From Castellaniella sp049650445 (GTDB lineage Bacteria; Pseudomonadota; Gammaproteobacteria; Burkholderiales; Burkholderiaceae_B), in NCBI RefSeq assembly GCF_049650445.1, contig NZ_JBASAD010000003.1, positions 27,249 to 91,248 of the forward strand: 64,000 nt of DNA, read 5' to 3'. Below are positions 49,930 to 58,641 of this stretch, in pieces; within the stretch, counting starts at the first letter, position 1, and the number at the start of each line of letters is the position of its first letter. A program made the translations under genes and the position numbers. Below the pieces are notes generated by a model that did no database searches, was not told the origin of the DNA, and saw nothing but the letters and a program-made list of their open reading frames with translations.

Positions 49930-51180
49930 ATGAACGCTTCCTCCTGTGACGTCGCCATCGTAGGCGGCGGCATCATCGGCCTGAGTTGCGCGCTGTACCT
50001 GCGCGAAGCCGGACACGATGTCGTCGTGGTCGAACGCAACGACCCGGCCAGCGGTGCCAGCCGAGGCAACGCGGGCGCGCTGGCCTTCGCCGAGATTCTG
50101 CCGCTGGCGTCCCCGCGCATCATCCGCAAGGCGGCCCGCTGGCTGTTCGACCCGCTGGGGCCGCTCAGCCTGCCGCCCGCCTACCTGCCGCGCATCGCCC
50201 CCTGGCTGCTGCGCCTGTGGCGGGCCAGTTGGCCATCGCACTATCAGGCCAACATCCAGGCCCAAGTCGCACTGATCGGTCTGGCCCAGGAAGAAATGCT
50301 GACCATGCTGGCCCGCACAGGGCTGGACCGCCACCTGCATACCGAGGGCGTGCTGGAAGTCTACGAAGGGGCGAACCGCTTCGCCGCCGCCCAGGAAACC
50401 GCCCGCCAGCGGCTGATCTACGGCATCGAAAGCCAGCCCGTCCAGGGCGACGAACTGGCGGCGCTTCAACCCGGCCTGGCACCGCGCTTCACCCATGGCA
50501 TGCTGGTGCCCCGCTGGCGCAATGTCGACGATCCCCAGTCCCTGGCCGTGGACATCGGCCTGCGGGCACAGGCGCTCGGCGCCCGGCTGCTGCGCCGCGA
50601 GGTGCGCGCCGTCGAACCGGGCACCGAAGGCGGCCGTCTGATACTGGATGACGGCACCGCGCTGCAAGCGTGCCGCATCGTCATCGCCGCCGGCGCCTGG
50701 TCGCACCAACTGAGCCGCCCGCTGGGCGACCCCATCCCCCTGGAAACCGAGCGCGGCTACAACACCACCCTGCCGCCGGACGCGCTGGACCTGCGCCGCC
50801 AGATCACGTTTGCCGACCACGGCTTCGTGATCTCGCCGCTGACCTGCGGCATCCGCGTAGGCGGTGCCGTCGAACTGGCCGGCCTGAAGCGCCCGCCCGA
50901 CTACCGCCGCGCCCAGGCCATGCTGGACAAGGCCAAAGCCTTCCTGCCGGCGCTGCGCACCGAGGGCGGCGAGCAATGGATGGGCTTTCGACCCAGCCTG
51001 CCCGACTCGCTGCCGGTCATCGGCCGCGCTCGGCGCCATCCCGCCATTTTCTACGCCTTCGGTCACGGCCACCTGGGGCTGACGCAATCGGCCGCCACCG
51101 CCCGCCTGATCCGCGATCTGATCGACGGCCAGGTGCCCGCCATCGACCTCGCCCCTTATCGGCCTGAACGTTTTTTCTAA
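49930..51180 (+). CDS. FAD-dependent D-amino-acid dehydrogenase, probably cis-4-hydroxy-D-proline dehydrogenase
   Basis: 416 residues of the DadA/DAO family. The FAD loop is VAIVGGGIIGLSCALYLREAG, and glutamate-ended strand 2 is VVVVER. The C-terminal FAD-contact block is FYAFGHGHLGLTQSAATARL. GFRPSLPDSLPVIGRA is typical of DadA. Adjacent epimerase, deaminase and aldehyde dehydrogenase genes make D-hydroxyproline the likely substrate (called LhpB/HypO elsewhere), giving pyrroline-4-hydroxy-2-carboxylate. By sequence alone it could also act on other D-amino acids. Start 49930 (MNASSCDVAIV); 26 upstream residues overlap the operator and were dropped. Confidence 0.9.
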   Translation: MNASSCDVAIVGGGIIGLSCALYLREAGHDVVVVERNDPASGASRGNAGALAFAEILPLASPRIIRKAARWLFDPLGPLSLPPAYLPRIAPWLLRLWRASWPSHYQANIQAQVALIGLAQEEMLTMLARTGLDRHLHTEGVLEVYEGANRFAAAQETARQRLIYGIESQPVQGDELAALQPGLAPRFTHGMLVPRWRNVDDPQSLAVDIGLRAQALGARLLRREVRAVEPGTEGGRLILDDGTALQACRIVIAAGAWSHQLSRPLGDPIPLETERGYNTTLPPDALDLRRQITFADHGFVISPLTCGIRVGGAVELAGLKRPPDYRRAQAMLDKAKAFLPALRTEGGEQWMGFRPSLPDSLPVIGRARRHPAIFYAFGHGHLGLTQSAATARLIRDLIDGQVPAIDLAPYRPERFF

Positions 51181-51194
51181 GGACACATCACATC

Positions 51195-52136
51195 ATGCAT
51201 CGCATCGCCATCCTGGACTCCCACACCGGCGGAGAGCCGACTCGGCTGGTACTCGACGGCTTTCCCGATCTGGGTACCGGCTCGATGGCCGAACGCCGCG
51301 CGCTGCTGGCCGAACGACATGATGCCTGGCGCAAGAGCGTGATCCTGGAGCCGCGCGGCAACGACGTACTGGTCGGCGCCCTGCTGTGCGCCCCGGTCGA
51401 CCCCAGCGCCACTGCGGGCGTGATCTTTTTCAATAACACCGGCTACCTGGGCATGTGCGGCCACGGCACCATCGGCCTGCTGGCCTCGCTGGCCTGGCTG
51501 GGCCGCATCGAACCAGGCGAACACCGCATCGAGACCCCGGTGGGTACGGTCACCACGACCCTGCACGCAGACGGTTCGGTCAGCGTACGCAACGTCCCCG
51601 CCTACCGTCACCGCAAGGCGGTGGCCGTAGACGTGCCTGGCCACGGCGTGGTGCACGGAGACATCGCCTGGGGGGGCAACTGGTTCTTCCTGGTGGACGC
51701 TCCCGACCAGGTCGTGCCCGGCGCCGATCTCGACGACCTGACGGAATATACCTGGGCGATCTGCCAGGCCCTGGACGCTCAAGGCATCCGGGGACGCGGC
51801 GACGCGCGCATCGACCACATCGAACTGTTCGGGGCCGACGAGGACGCCGACAGCCGCAATTTCGTGCTGTGCCCCGGCAAGGCCTATGACCGCTCGCCCT
51901 GCGGCACCGGCACCAGCGCCAAGCTGGCCTGCCTGGCAGCGGACGGCAAACTCGCCCCGGGGCAGATCTGGCGCCAGTCCAGTATCATTGGCAGCCAGTT
52001 CCAGGCCAGCTATGAGCCGGGCGAACACGGCGAGGTCATCCCGACCCTGCGCGGGCGCGCCCACATCAGCGGCGAAACCACTCTGATCCTGCAAGACGAC
52101 GACCCATTCCAATGGGGCATCGAATCGCAGCTCTGA
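51195..52136 (+). CDS. lhpA: 4-hydroxyproline 2-epimerase
   Basis: 313 residues of the proline racemase fold, converting trans-4-hydroxy-L-proline to cis-4-hydroxy-D-proline. Both catalytic cysteines are present: MCGHGTIG near residue 90 and DRSPCGTGTSAK near 235. This separates it from trans-3-hydroxyproline dehydratases, which have Thr at the second position. HTGGEPTRLVLDG near the start is also typical. It starts 14 bp after the oxidoreductase stop. Confidence 0.95.
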   Translation: MHRIAILDSHTGGEPTRLVLDGFPDLGTGSMAERRALLAERHDAWRKSVILEPRGNDVLVGALLCAPVDPSATAGVIFFNNTGYLGMCGHGTIGLLASLAWLGRIEPGEHRIETPVGTVTTTLHADGSVSVRNVPAYRHRKAVAVDVPGHGVVHGDIAWGGNWFFLVDAPDQVVPGADLDDLTEYTWAICQALDAQGIRGRGDARIDHIELFGADEDADSRNFVLCPGKAYDRSPCGTGTSAKLACLAADGKLAPGQIWRQSSIIGSQFQASYEPGEHGEVIPTLRGRAHISGETTLILQDDDPFQWGIESQL

Positions 52137-52148
52137 TCTTTCTGCGCT

Positions 52149-52805
52149 ATGACCTCCGTATCCCCTACCGTCAAGATCCGCGCCACCGAGGCAGCCTACG
52201 ACCGCATCGAACAGATGATCGCCACGCTGCAACTGGAGCCCAATCAGCCGATCGTGGAAAGCGATCTGATCCAGATGACCGGCCTCGGCCGCACACCGAT
52301 CCGCGAAGCCCTGATGCGGCTGATCGCCAGCGGCCTGATCGAGCAGCAACCCCGGCGCGGGCTGCGCGTGAGCGAAATCCGCATCGCGGAACACCTGATC
52401 CTGATCGAGACCCGCCGGGTGCTGGAACGCCTGATCGCGGGCTCGGCGGCCCGTCGGGCCACGACCGGGCAGCGCGCCACTCTGCTGCAATTCGCGCACG
52501 ACATGACGGAAGCCGCCCGCCGGGGCGACCTGACGGGCTATATGGTGGCCGACCAGGCGCTGGACCGCGTCACGCACGAGGCCAGCCGCAACCCCTACGC
52601 GACGCAAGCGATCATTCCGATGATCATTCAGTGCCGGCGCTTCTGGTACGCCTACCAGCACGAAGGCGACCTGGAGCGCGGCGCCCGCTGCCACCTGATG
52701 CTGGCCGAAGGCATCCACGCCAATGACCCGGAGCGGGCCATCGCCGGCGCAGACGCGCTGATGGACTACCTGATGGAATTCACCCACACCGTCATCGAGG
52801 GATAA
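52149..52805 (+). CDS. GntR-family (FCD) transcriptional regulator
   Basis: 218 residues. The winged helix-turn-helix lies at about 15-80 (VESDLIQMTGLGRTPIREALMRL, LIEQQPRRGLRVSEI). An all-helical FCD effector domain follows (TRRVLERLIAGSAARRAT and on). It lies 12 bp after the epimerase within the putative hydroxyproline operon, so it likely controls the pathway. The two 27-bp elements at 49838 and 58260 are candidate targets. The bidirectional terminator overlaps its stop. Confidence 0.92.
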   Translation: MTSVSPTVKIRATEAAYDRIEQMIATLQLEPNQPIVESDLIQMTGLGRTPIREALMRLIASGLIEQQPRRGLRVSEIRIAEHLILIETRRVLERLIAGSAARRATTGQRATLLQFAHDMTEAARRGDLTGYMVADQALDRVTHEASRNPYATQAIIPMIIQCRRFWYAYQHEGDLERGARCHLMLAEGIHANDPERAIAGADALMDYLMEFTHTVIEG

Positions 52806-52834
52806 AAAAGGCGCCTTGCGGCGCCTTTTTTATC
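52801..52834. terminator. Bidirectional terminator between gntR and the aldehyde dehydrogenase gene
   Basis: A perfect 15-bp palindromic stem (GATAAAAAAGGCGCC and its complement) with a TTGC loop. It contains the gntR stop codon and lies 1 bp from the stop of the opposing gene, serving both strands. Confidence 0.95.
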
Positions 52835-52835
52835 T

Positions 52836-54320
52836 TCAGTTGTTCACATACCAGATCGTCTTGATCTGCTGGTACTGGTCCAGGGCCTCCAGGCCGTTGT
52901 CACGACCGCCGAAGCCGGACTGCTTGTAGCCGCCGAACGGGGTGGTGATGTCGCCTTCCGAGAAACCGTTGACCGACACCGTGCCCGCCTGGATGGCGCG
53001 CGCCACGCGCTGGGCGCGGCCCACGTCACGGGTATACAGGGATGCCGCCAGGCCGTACTGGCTGTCGTTGGCCAGTTCGATGGCCTCGGCTTCGGTCTCG
53101 AAAGTGGACACGGCCAGGATGGGGCCGAAGACCTCTTCGCGGAACAGGCGCGATTCGCGCGTGACGCCGTCGAAGATGGTCGGTTCGACATACCAGCCAC
53201 TGCCCAGTTCCGAATGGATACGGCCGCCGTGCGCCAGACGCGCGCCGTCGGCTGCCGCGCCTTCCAGGAAGCCGCGCACCTTCTCGAAGTGAGCGCGCTC
53301 GACCATGGGGCCGATCTGCACGGACTCGTCCGTGGGCAGGCCGACCTTCCAGTTCGACAGGCGCGCGCGCAGACGATCCAGCACCGCGTCCTTGACGCTG
53401 GACTGGACGATCAGGCGCGAGCCGCAGCTGCAGTTCTCGCCCATGTTCCAGAAAGCGGCGTTCAGCACGTGGTCCACCAGGCCGTCCAGATCGGCGTCCT
53501 CGAAAATCACCTGCGGGCTCTTGCCGCCGCATTCCAGGACGATTTCCTTCAGATTGCTCTCGGCGGAATACTTCAGGAAGTAGCGGCCGACTTCGGTGGA
53601 ACCGGTGAAGGACACCACATCCACGTCCATGTGACGGCCCAGGGCCTCGCCCACCGATTCACCCAGGCCGGTCACCAGTTGCAGCGCGGCGGCAGGAACG
53701 CCGGCCTGGTGGGCCAGCTGGGTCATGCGGTAGGCACTGAGCGAGGTCAGTTCGGCCGGCTTGACGATGACCGAATTACCGGCCGCCAGCGCGGGCGCGA
53801 CCTTCCAGGCGTACATCTGGGCCGGAAAGTTCCAGGGCAGCACGGCCCCCACCACGCCGATGGGCTCCTTGACGATCAGGCCGGTGGCGCCCGGACCGGT
53901 CGGCGCGATCCGGCCGAAACACTTGTCGATCGCCTCCGAATACCAGCGGAAGGTATCCAGCGTGGCCGGCATGTCCGTGTTCAGGCATTCGCTGATCGGC
54001 TTGCCTGCGTCGATGCAGTCCAGCGCCGCCAGTTCCTCGGCGTGGGCCGTCATCAGGTCCGCCCAGGCCAGCATGATGCGCTTGCGTTCGGCGGGTGCCA
54101 GTTGGGACCACTCGCCCGACTTGAAGCTGGCGCGCGCCACGCGCACCGCCAGATCGACGTCGGCGGCGGTTCCCGATTCCAGGGCGCCGATGACGCTGTT
54201 GTCGATCGGCGTGGTGTTGTCCATCCGGGCGCCCGGCGCGTCGTGGCCGGGGATCAGGTGGCCGGCCCACAGCGTGCCCTCGCGGGCCTGGGCGAAAATC
54301 TGTTCCTTGGTCTGCGGCAT
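52836..54320 (-). CDS. Aldehyde dehydrogenase, probably 2-oxoglutarate semialdehyde dehydrogenase
   Basis: 494 residues of the NAD(P)+ aldehyde dehydrogenase superfamily. Conserved: VLPWNFPAQMYAWKVAPALAAG, SFTGSTEVG (cofactor loop), the general-base Glu in VLECGGKSPQ, the catalytic Cys in GENCSCGSR, and EEVFGPILAV. By sequence it resembles PuuC-type gamma-aminobutyraldehyde dehydrogenases. Placement next to the DapA-like deaminase points to oxidation of 2-oxoglutarate semialdehyde to 2-oxoglutarate. Start 54320 (MPQTKEQIF) after GGAGAT; earlier in-frame codons lie in the upstream gene. Confidence 0.88.
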   Translation of the reverse strand: MPQTKEQIFAQAREGTLWAGHLIPGHDAPGARMDNTTPIDNSVIGALESGTAADVDLAVRVARASFKSGEWSQLAPAERKRIMLAWADLMTAHAEELAALDCIDAGKPISECLNTDMPATLDTFRWYSEAIDKCFGRIAPTGPGATGLIVKEPIGVVGAVLPWNFPAQMYAWKVAPALAAGNSVIVKPAELTSLSAYRMTQLAHQAGVPAAALQLVTGLGESVGEALGRHMDVDVVSFTGSTEVGRYFLKYSAESNLKEIVLECGGKSPQVIFEDADLDGLVDHVLNAAFWNMGENCSCGSRLIVQSSVKDAVLDRLRARLSNWKVGLPTDESVQIGPMVERAHFEKVRGFLEGAAADGARLAHGGRIHSELGSGWYVEPTIFDGVTRESRLFREEVFGPILAVSTFETEAEAIELANDSQYGLAASLYTRDVGRAQRVARAIQAGTVSVNGFSEGDITTPFGGYKQSGFGGRDNGLEALDQYQQIKTIWYVNN

Positions 54321-54330
54321 GTCGATCTCC

Positions 54331-55206
54331 TTAACCCTGGTAGGCGTCCAGCAGCGCCAGGAAGGCGCGTTCGTCCTGTGCCGACATCGGCGACAGGGGC
54401 AGGCGCACCGGGCCGGCCTCGACGCCATGGCGGCGGCAGCCCAGCTTGGCCTTCTGGTTGTAGTCGCCGGATTCCATAGCCTGGATCACCGGGTACATGC
54501 CGCGCATCATGCCGCGGACCTTGTCCCACTGGCCTTCGCCGGCGGCCTTGACCATGGCGGCCTGCTCGGCCGGGAAGACGTTGGCGCCACCGCTGATCCA
54601 GCTGCGCACGCCCCAGAACAGGAAATCGGCCGCCATGTCATCGGAACCGCTGATGATCTGGAAATCCGGGATGTCGGACTGGATCAGGGCCAGGGCGCGG
54701 TTGAAGCTGCCGCTGCTTTCCTTGATGCCGACGATATTGGGGACGCGTGCCAGTTCGATCACCGTTTCCACGGCGATCTGCACGCCCACCCGCGCCGGGA
54801 AGTCGTACATGATGATCGGCAGCTTGGTGGACTGAGCGACCGTGCGGAAGTGCTGTGCGATCCCGGCCTGCTCCGGCAGGCTGTAAGGCGGCGTGGACAG
54901 CATCAGGCCGTCGTAGCCCAGGGCCTCGGCCTGCTGGGCGTTGCGGATGGCCTGCGTCGTGGACAGAGCGTTGATGCCGGCGATCGACGTCACGCGCCCC
55001 CGGGTGGCGTCGGCCACCGTGCGCAGCACCAGTTCGCGCTCGTCGTCTTCCAGCGCATAGTATTCGCCCGTGGTGCCGCAGGCCACGATGCCGGCGACGC
55101 CCGCATCGATGAAGCGTTCCACCAGCCGGCGCAGCGCGTCGGCGTCGACACGACCATCCGCCGTGAACGGGGTGACGATGGGAACCAGGACTCCGTCGGT
55201 TTTCAT
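54331..55206 (-). CDS. DapA-family lyase, probably 1-pyrroline-4-hydroxy-2-carboxylate deaminase
   Basis: 291 residues of the dihydrodipicolinate synthase/N-acetylneuraminate lyase superfamily. Present are the ACGTTGEYYAL motif, the active-site tyrosine in IIMYDFPARVG, and the Schiff-base lysine in IVGIKESSG. Within a hydroxyproline cluster, this family member deaminates and dehydrates pyrroline-4-hydroxy-2-carboxylate to 2-oxoglutarate semialdehyde (LhpC elsewhere). Without context it could be any DapA-family aldolase. The next gene starts 10 bp downstream. Confidence 0.88.
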   Translation of the reverse strand: MKTDGVLVPIVTPFTADGRVDADALRRLVERFIDAGVAGIVACGTTGEYYALEDDERELVLRTVADATRGRVTSIAGINALSTTQAIRNAQQAEALGYDGLMLSTPPYSLPEQAGIAQHFRTVAQSTKLPIIMYDFPARVGVQIAVETVIELARVPNIVGIKESSGSFNRALALIQSDIPDFQIISGSDDMAADFLFWGVRSWISGGANVFPAEQAAMVKAAGEGQWDKVRGMMRGMYPVIQAMESGDYNQKAKLGCRRHGVEAGPVRLPLSPMSAQDERAFLALLDAYQG

Positions 55207-55224
55207 ATGCTTTCCTAAACACTC

Positions 55225-55249
55225 AAAAAAAGGCCCGTGCGATCGGGCC
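55225..55249 (-). terminator. Rho-independent terminator of the TRAP transporter genes
   Basis: On the minus strand GGCCCG-N6-CGGGCC is followed by seven T. It lies 31 bp after the dctM stop and 18 bp before the deaminase start. The deaminase-dehydrogenase pair must therefore use read-through or a promoter hidden in this short gap. Confidence 0.88.
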
Positions 55250-55279
55250 AGGACGGGACACCAGGTCCCGGGATCGAAA

Positions 55280-56599
55280 TCAGAACCCTACGACGCGCTG
55301 CGGCAGCCAGGTGGCCAGGGCCGGGAACAGCACCACCAGCGTCAGGGTCACGAACTGGACCAGGATGAAGGGCACCACACCCTTGCAGACCTGGCCGTAC
55401 TTCATGTCGGGCGGTGCGATCGACAATAAATAGAAGATCGAGGACGCCATCGGCGGGGTCAGGTAGCTGGTCTGGATGACGATGATCACCAGCGTGCCGA
55501 ACCAGATCGGGTCCACGCCGGCCGCCGTCAGAACGGGCAGGAACAGCGGCACGCAGATCAGCACGTTGGCGGTCCAGTCCAGCACGAAGCCCAGCAGGAA
55601 CACGATGAACAGGAACAGCACCAGCGTGCCCGTCAGCCCCAGGCCCATGTCAGAGATCAGCCCCTGGATCAGGCGCGAACCCCCATTGGCGGCAAAGATC
55701 CCTGTGAACATGATACCGCCGGCCACGATCAGCAGAATCATGGCGGAAATCCGCACCGTGATCGCCAGCGATTCCCGCATCACGGTCAGGCTGAATTTGC
55801 CATAGCAGATGCACAGGATCAGCGCGCCGACCGCACCGACGGCGGCGGCCTCGGTGGGCGAGGCGATGCCGGCCATCAGCGAGCCCAGCACGGCCACGAT
55901 CAGCAGCATGGTCGGCAGCAGGCCGCTGAAGGTGATCTTCAGCTTTTCCATCACCGGCAGGCGCATGTCCGGATCGTCGGCGCGAGGGCCCTTTTTGGGG
56001 TCCAGGATGCAGACGACGACGATGTACAGGACGAACAGCCCCACCATCACCAGGCCGGGGAACAGCATGGCGGCGAACAGCTCGCCCACCGAAATCTGGG
56101 CCAGCGAGGCATACACCACGGCCACCACCGAAGGCGGAATCATAGTGCCCAGCGAACCGCCCGCGCAGATGGTGCCGGCGATCAGCGAATTGTCGTAGCG
56201 GAAGCGCTGCATGGCGGGAATGGCCATCAGGCCCACCATGACCTCGACCGCGCCCACTACGCCGGCTGCGGCCGCAAAGGTGGCGCCCATGGCGATGGTC
56301 GCCACGGCCAGGCCCCCGGGCAGCCGCCCCAGCCAGAGCTGCATGGTGCGGAACAGGCGCGCCGCGATGCCGGAGCGTTCCAGGATCGCGCCCATCAGCA
56401 CGAACATCGGAATGGCCGACAGAATGTAATTGGTGGTCGCCGAGTACAGGCTGCCATAGAGTTGATTGAACACCTGGTCGCCGAAGGCGAACCAGCCCGC
56501 GACCACGGCGGGGATGATCAGGGACAGGGAGACGGGGATGCCCAGAAAGATCAGCAGGAACATCCCCGGAAACATCAGGGCGGCGATGATCGGATTCAT
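55280..56599 (-). CDS. TRAP transporter large permease subunit (DctM family)
   Basis: 439 residues with about a dozen membrane helices. Typical DctM segments: MFPGMFLLIFLGIPVSLSLI, YILSAIPMFVLMGAILERSG, GAVEVMVGLMAIPAM, AGGSLGTMIPPSVVAVVYA, and PTEAAAVGAVGALIL. It forms the Na+-coupled transport channel of a tripartite ATP-independent system. Start 56599 shares one base with the dctQ stop. Context suggests uptake of hydroxyproline. Confidence 0.95.
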   Translation of the reverse strand: MNPIIAALMFPGMFLLIFLGIPVSLSLIIPAVVAGWFAFGDQVFNQLYGSLYSATTNYILSAIPMFVLMGAILERSGIAARLFRTMQLWLGRLPGGLAVATIAMGATFAAAAGVVGAVEVMVGLMAIPAMQRFRYDNSLIAGTICAGGSLGTMIPPSVVAVVYASLAQISVGELFAAMLFPGLVMVGLFVLYIVVVCILDPKKGPRADDPDMRLPVMEKLKITFSGLLPTMLLIVAVLGSLMAGIASPTEAAAVGAVGALILCICYGKFSLTVMRESLAITVRISAMILLIVAGGIMFTGIFAANGGSRLIQGLISDMGLGLTGTLVLFLFIVFLLGFVLDWTANVLICVPLFLPVLTAAGVDPIWFGTLVIIVIQTSYLTPPMASSIFYLLSIAPPDMKYGQVCKGVVPFILVQFVTLTLVVLFPALATWLPQRVVGF

Positions 56600-57114
56600 C
56601 AGTGATCCTTCTTGGCGTCGGAATCCAGGCCGCGGAAGGCCCGCAGACCCTCCACCGCCAATTGCAGGGTCAGTGCGATCAGGCCGGTCGCGATGCACAG
56701 GTAGAACGGCCACATCAGCGGCGCCCAGGGGCTGACCGTCTCGACCTCGTGCCGCACCCAGGCACGCCAGGTGTGCGATACGGCGATCCAGGACAGCATG
56801 CCGAAGAACGGCGCCAGGACCAGCAGATAGGCGACCCCCTGGACCCCGTGATTGAAACGGGCCGGCAGGCGGTTGCGCAGCACATCGATGCGGATGTGCG
56901 CGTCTTCCCGCAGGACGTAGGCCACGCCCAGCAGGAAGACGGCGCCGTTGGCCATGTAGGCGACATCGAAGGCCCAGGCCGTGGGCGCATCGAACACATA
57001 GCGGGCAAAGACCTCATAGACCATGGCCACGGTCAGAACCGCCGCCGCCACACTGGCCAGTTGGGAGGCGCACCAGGATACGCCGTTCGCGAATCGTGTC
57101 AGGGCATTGAGCAT
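56599..57114 (-). CDS. TRAP transporter small permease subunit (DctQ family)
   Basis: 171 residues with four membrane helices (VAAAVLTVAMVYEVFARYVF, WAFDVAYMANGAVFLLGVAYVL, VAYLLVLAPFFGMLSWIAV, PFYLCIATGLIALTLQLAV). The DAHIRIDVLRNRLP motif of DctQ follows helix 2. It lies between dctP and dctM. Confidence 0.93.
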   Translation of the reverse strand: MLNALTRFANGVSWCASQLASVAAAVLTVAMVYEVFARYVFDAPTAWAFDVAYMANGAVFLLGVAYVLREDAHIRIDVLRNRLPARFNHGVQGVAYLLVLAPFFGMLSWIAVSHTWRAWVRHEVETVSPWAPLMWPFYLCIATGLIALTLQLAVEGLRAFRGLDSDAKKDH

Positions 57115-57141
57115 CTCGGCCTCGCTAAGTGCGATCGTGGA

Positions 57142-58200
57142 TCAGTCGCGCATCAGGTAGTTGCTTTCCGCCTTCCAGCGCTTGTGGTAGGCCTCATAGT
57201 CGGCCAGCACCTCGGCCATTTCCGGCTTGCCGGCGGCCTTCTGTGCGTTGGCCGTCTTGTGCATCCAGTCGTAGCCCGCATCGGACAGTTGCTTCACGAA
57301 CTCGGGGCTGAGCGTGATGATCTCGTTGCGGCCGGAACGGTACTTTTCCATCGCTTTCATGTCGGCGTCATAGAAGAAATCCAGGCTCTGCTCGGTGGTC
57401 AACTGGGCAGCGGCTTCGATCAGCGGCTTCAGATCCGCCGGCACCTTGTCCCAGGTGTCCTGCTTGACGACCACTTCCCACATGAAGGTCGGCTGGTGCA
57501 CGCCCGGAACGACGATGTACTTGGCCGCCTGGTGGAAGCCTTCCGGCATGTTGGCCGACGGCGGAGCCCATTCCACGGCGTCCACGCCCTTGCGCTGCAG
57601 CAGCGTGTAGGTCTCGCCCGGCGGCACCACGGTCGGCACGGCGCCGAAATAATCGCGCATTACTTCGGCCCAGGGGCCGGAGGTACGGTATTTCAGGCCC
57701 TTCAGGTCTTCCGCGCTGCGGATGGGCTTGTTGGCGTGCGCCAGGATTTCGGACGAACCAATGCCGACGATCATGGTCTTCAGGCCTTGTTTCGCGCGCA
57801 TCGCCTGCAGCTTTTCCTGGCCACCGCCCTGATACAGCCAGGCTTTGTAGGCATCCGGCCCCATGCCACCCGGGAAGCCCGAGAAAATGGCGTTTTCCGG
57901 GTCCTGATTGACCAGATAGCTGGAGGTGGAATGGCCGGCCTCGACCACGCCGTCACGCACCGCGTCGAACACTTTCAGGGCGGGCACGATGACACCGGCG
58001 CCAAAGGGCTGGATCTCGACCCGGCCGGAGGTGATGGTCTTGACGTTGGAGGCAAAGCGCTCCAGAAAGTTCTGATAGAAAGGCGAGCCTTCGGGCACCG
58101 AGGTCGGCACACGCCAGGTCACGTCGGCCGCCGTCGCGGCACCCACCGAGCACATCGAGAAGGCCGCAACGACGGCCAGAGTGCGGAAAATCTTCTTCAT
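57142..58200 (-). CDS. TRAP transporter substrate-binding protein (DctP family)
   Basis: 352 residues with a Sec signal peptide (MKKIFRTLAVVAAFSM, cleavage after ATAA). DctP-family marks: WRVPTSVPEGSPFYQNFLERF, EDLKGLKYRTSGPWAEVM with the conserved arginine that fixes a carboxylate, GVDAVEWAPPSANMPEGF, and KYIVVPGVHQP. It would deliver a carboxylate-bearing ligand to DctQM. Hydroxyproline or proline is inferred from context. Start 58200 has a strong GGGGGAG site. Confidence 0.94.
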   Translation of the reverse strand: MKKIFRTLAVVAAFSMCSVGAATAADVTWRVPTSVPEGSPFYQNFLERFASNVKTITSGRVEIQPFGAGVIVPALKVFDAVRDGVVEAGHSTSSYLVNQDPENAIFSGFPGGMGPDAYKAWLYQGGGQEKLQAMRAKQGLKTMIVGIGSSEILAHANKPIRSAEDLKGLKYRTSGPWAEVMRDYFGAVPTVVPPGETYTLLQRKGVDAVEWAPPSANMPEGFHQAAKYIVVPGVHQPTFMWEVVVKQDTWDKVPADLKPLIEAAAQLTTEQSLDFFYDADMKAMEKYRSGRNEIITLSPEFVKQLSDAGYDWMHKTANAQKAAGKPEMAEVLADYEAYHKRWKAESNYLMRD

Positions 58201-58259
58201 GGTCTCCCCCTTGAAGTATTGGAGTCGGCGCCGCTTGGACAGCATATGCGCTGCCCTCA

Positions 58260-58306
58260 GTCTAATATCCAATAAATATATTTACAACATATCTAGGGTA
58301 AATACC
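58260..58306 (-). promoter_or_regulatory. Second copy of the hydroxyproline-cluster operator, before dctP
   Basis: On the minus strand the 27 bases ending at 58260 match the element at 49838-49864 at 21 positions, including the GTAAATATAT start and TATTG centre. A further near-palindrome GGTAAATACC lies at 58297-58306, repeating the half-site. It is 60-106 bp upstream of the dctP start. Confidence 0.7.
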
Positions 58307-58413
58307 AATGCCGCCAGCAGGGGCTTGGGTCACCGGCCGATCAGGCGGACGGGCGCGAGAGGCCCCCGGGATATGCTAGGCTCCCTTCTCCTCAACCCCA
58401 CAGGAGCCACGCC

Positions 58414-58602
58414 ATGCCGACCATGCACATTGAGTTGTTCGAAGGCCGTACCCCCGAAAAGAAGCGCGAACTCGTCCGCGCGCTGACCGAACGCACCTGT
58501 GAAGTCCTGGGCTGCCAGCCGGACTCGGTGGACATCATCCTGACGGAAATCAGCAAGGACCGCTGGGCCACGGGCGGCGTGCTCTGGTCCGAGAAAAGCT
58601 GA
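58414..58602 (+). CDS. 4-oxalocrotonate tautomerase family protein
   Basis: 62 residues, the size of 4-OT subunits. The catalytic N-terminal proline directly follows the initiator Met (MPTMHIELFEGRTPEKKREL), and an arginine pattern typical of the family follows. ELVRALTERTCEVLGCQPDSV and the WATGGVLWSEK end fit. Such enzymes tautomerise enols of unsaturated keto acids. No linked aromatic-degradation genes are present, so the substrate is unknown. A CAGGAG site precedes the start. Confidence 0.88.
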   Translation: MPTMHIELFEGRTPEKKRELVRALTERTCEVLGCQPDSVDIILTEISKDRWATGGVLWSEKS

Positions 58603-58641
58603 AAAGGCAGCGGCCCCGAATGGCCGCCGCCATGAACACCG

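Noticed and set aside
58607..58632. GC-rich hairpin after the tautomerase gene
   Set aside because: One mismatch, no T tract; typical of chance pairing at this GC content.
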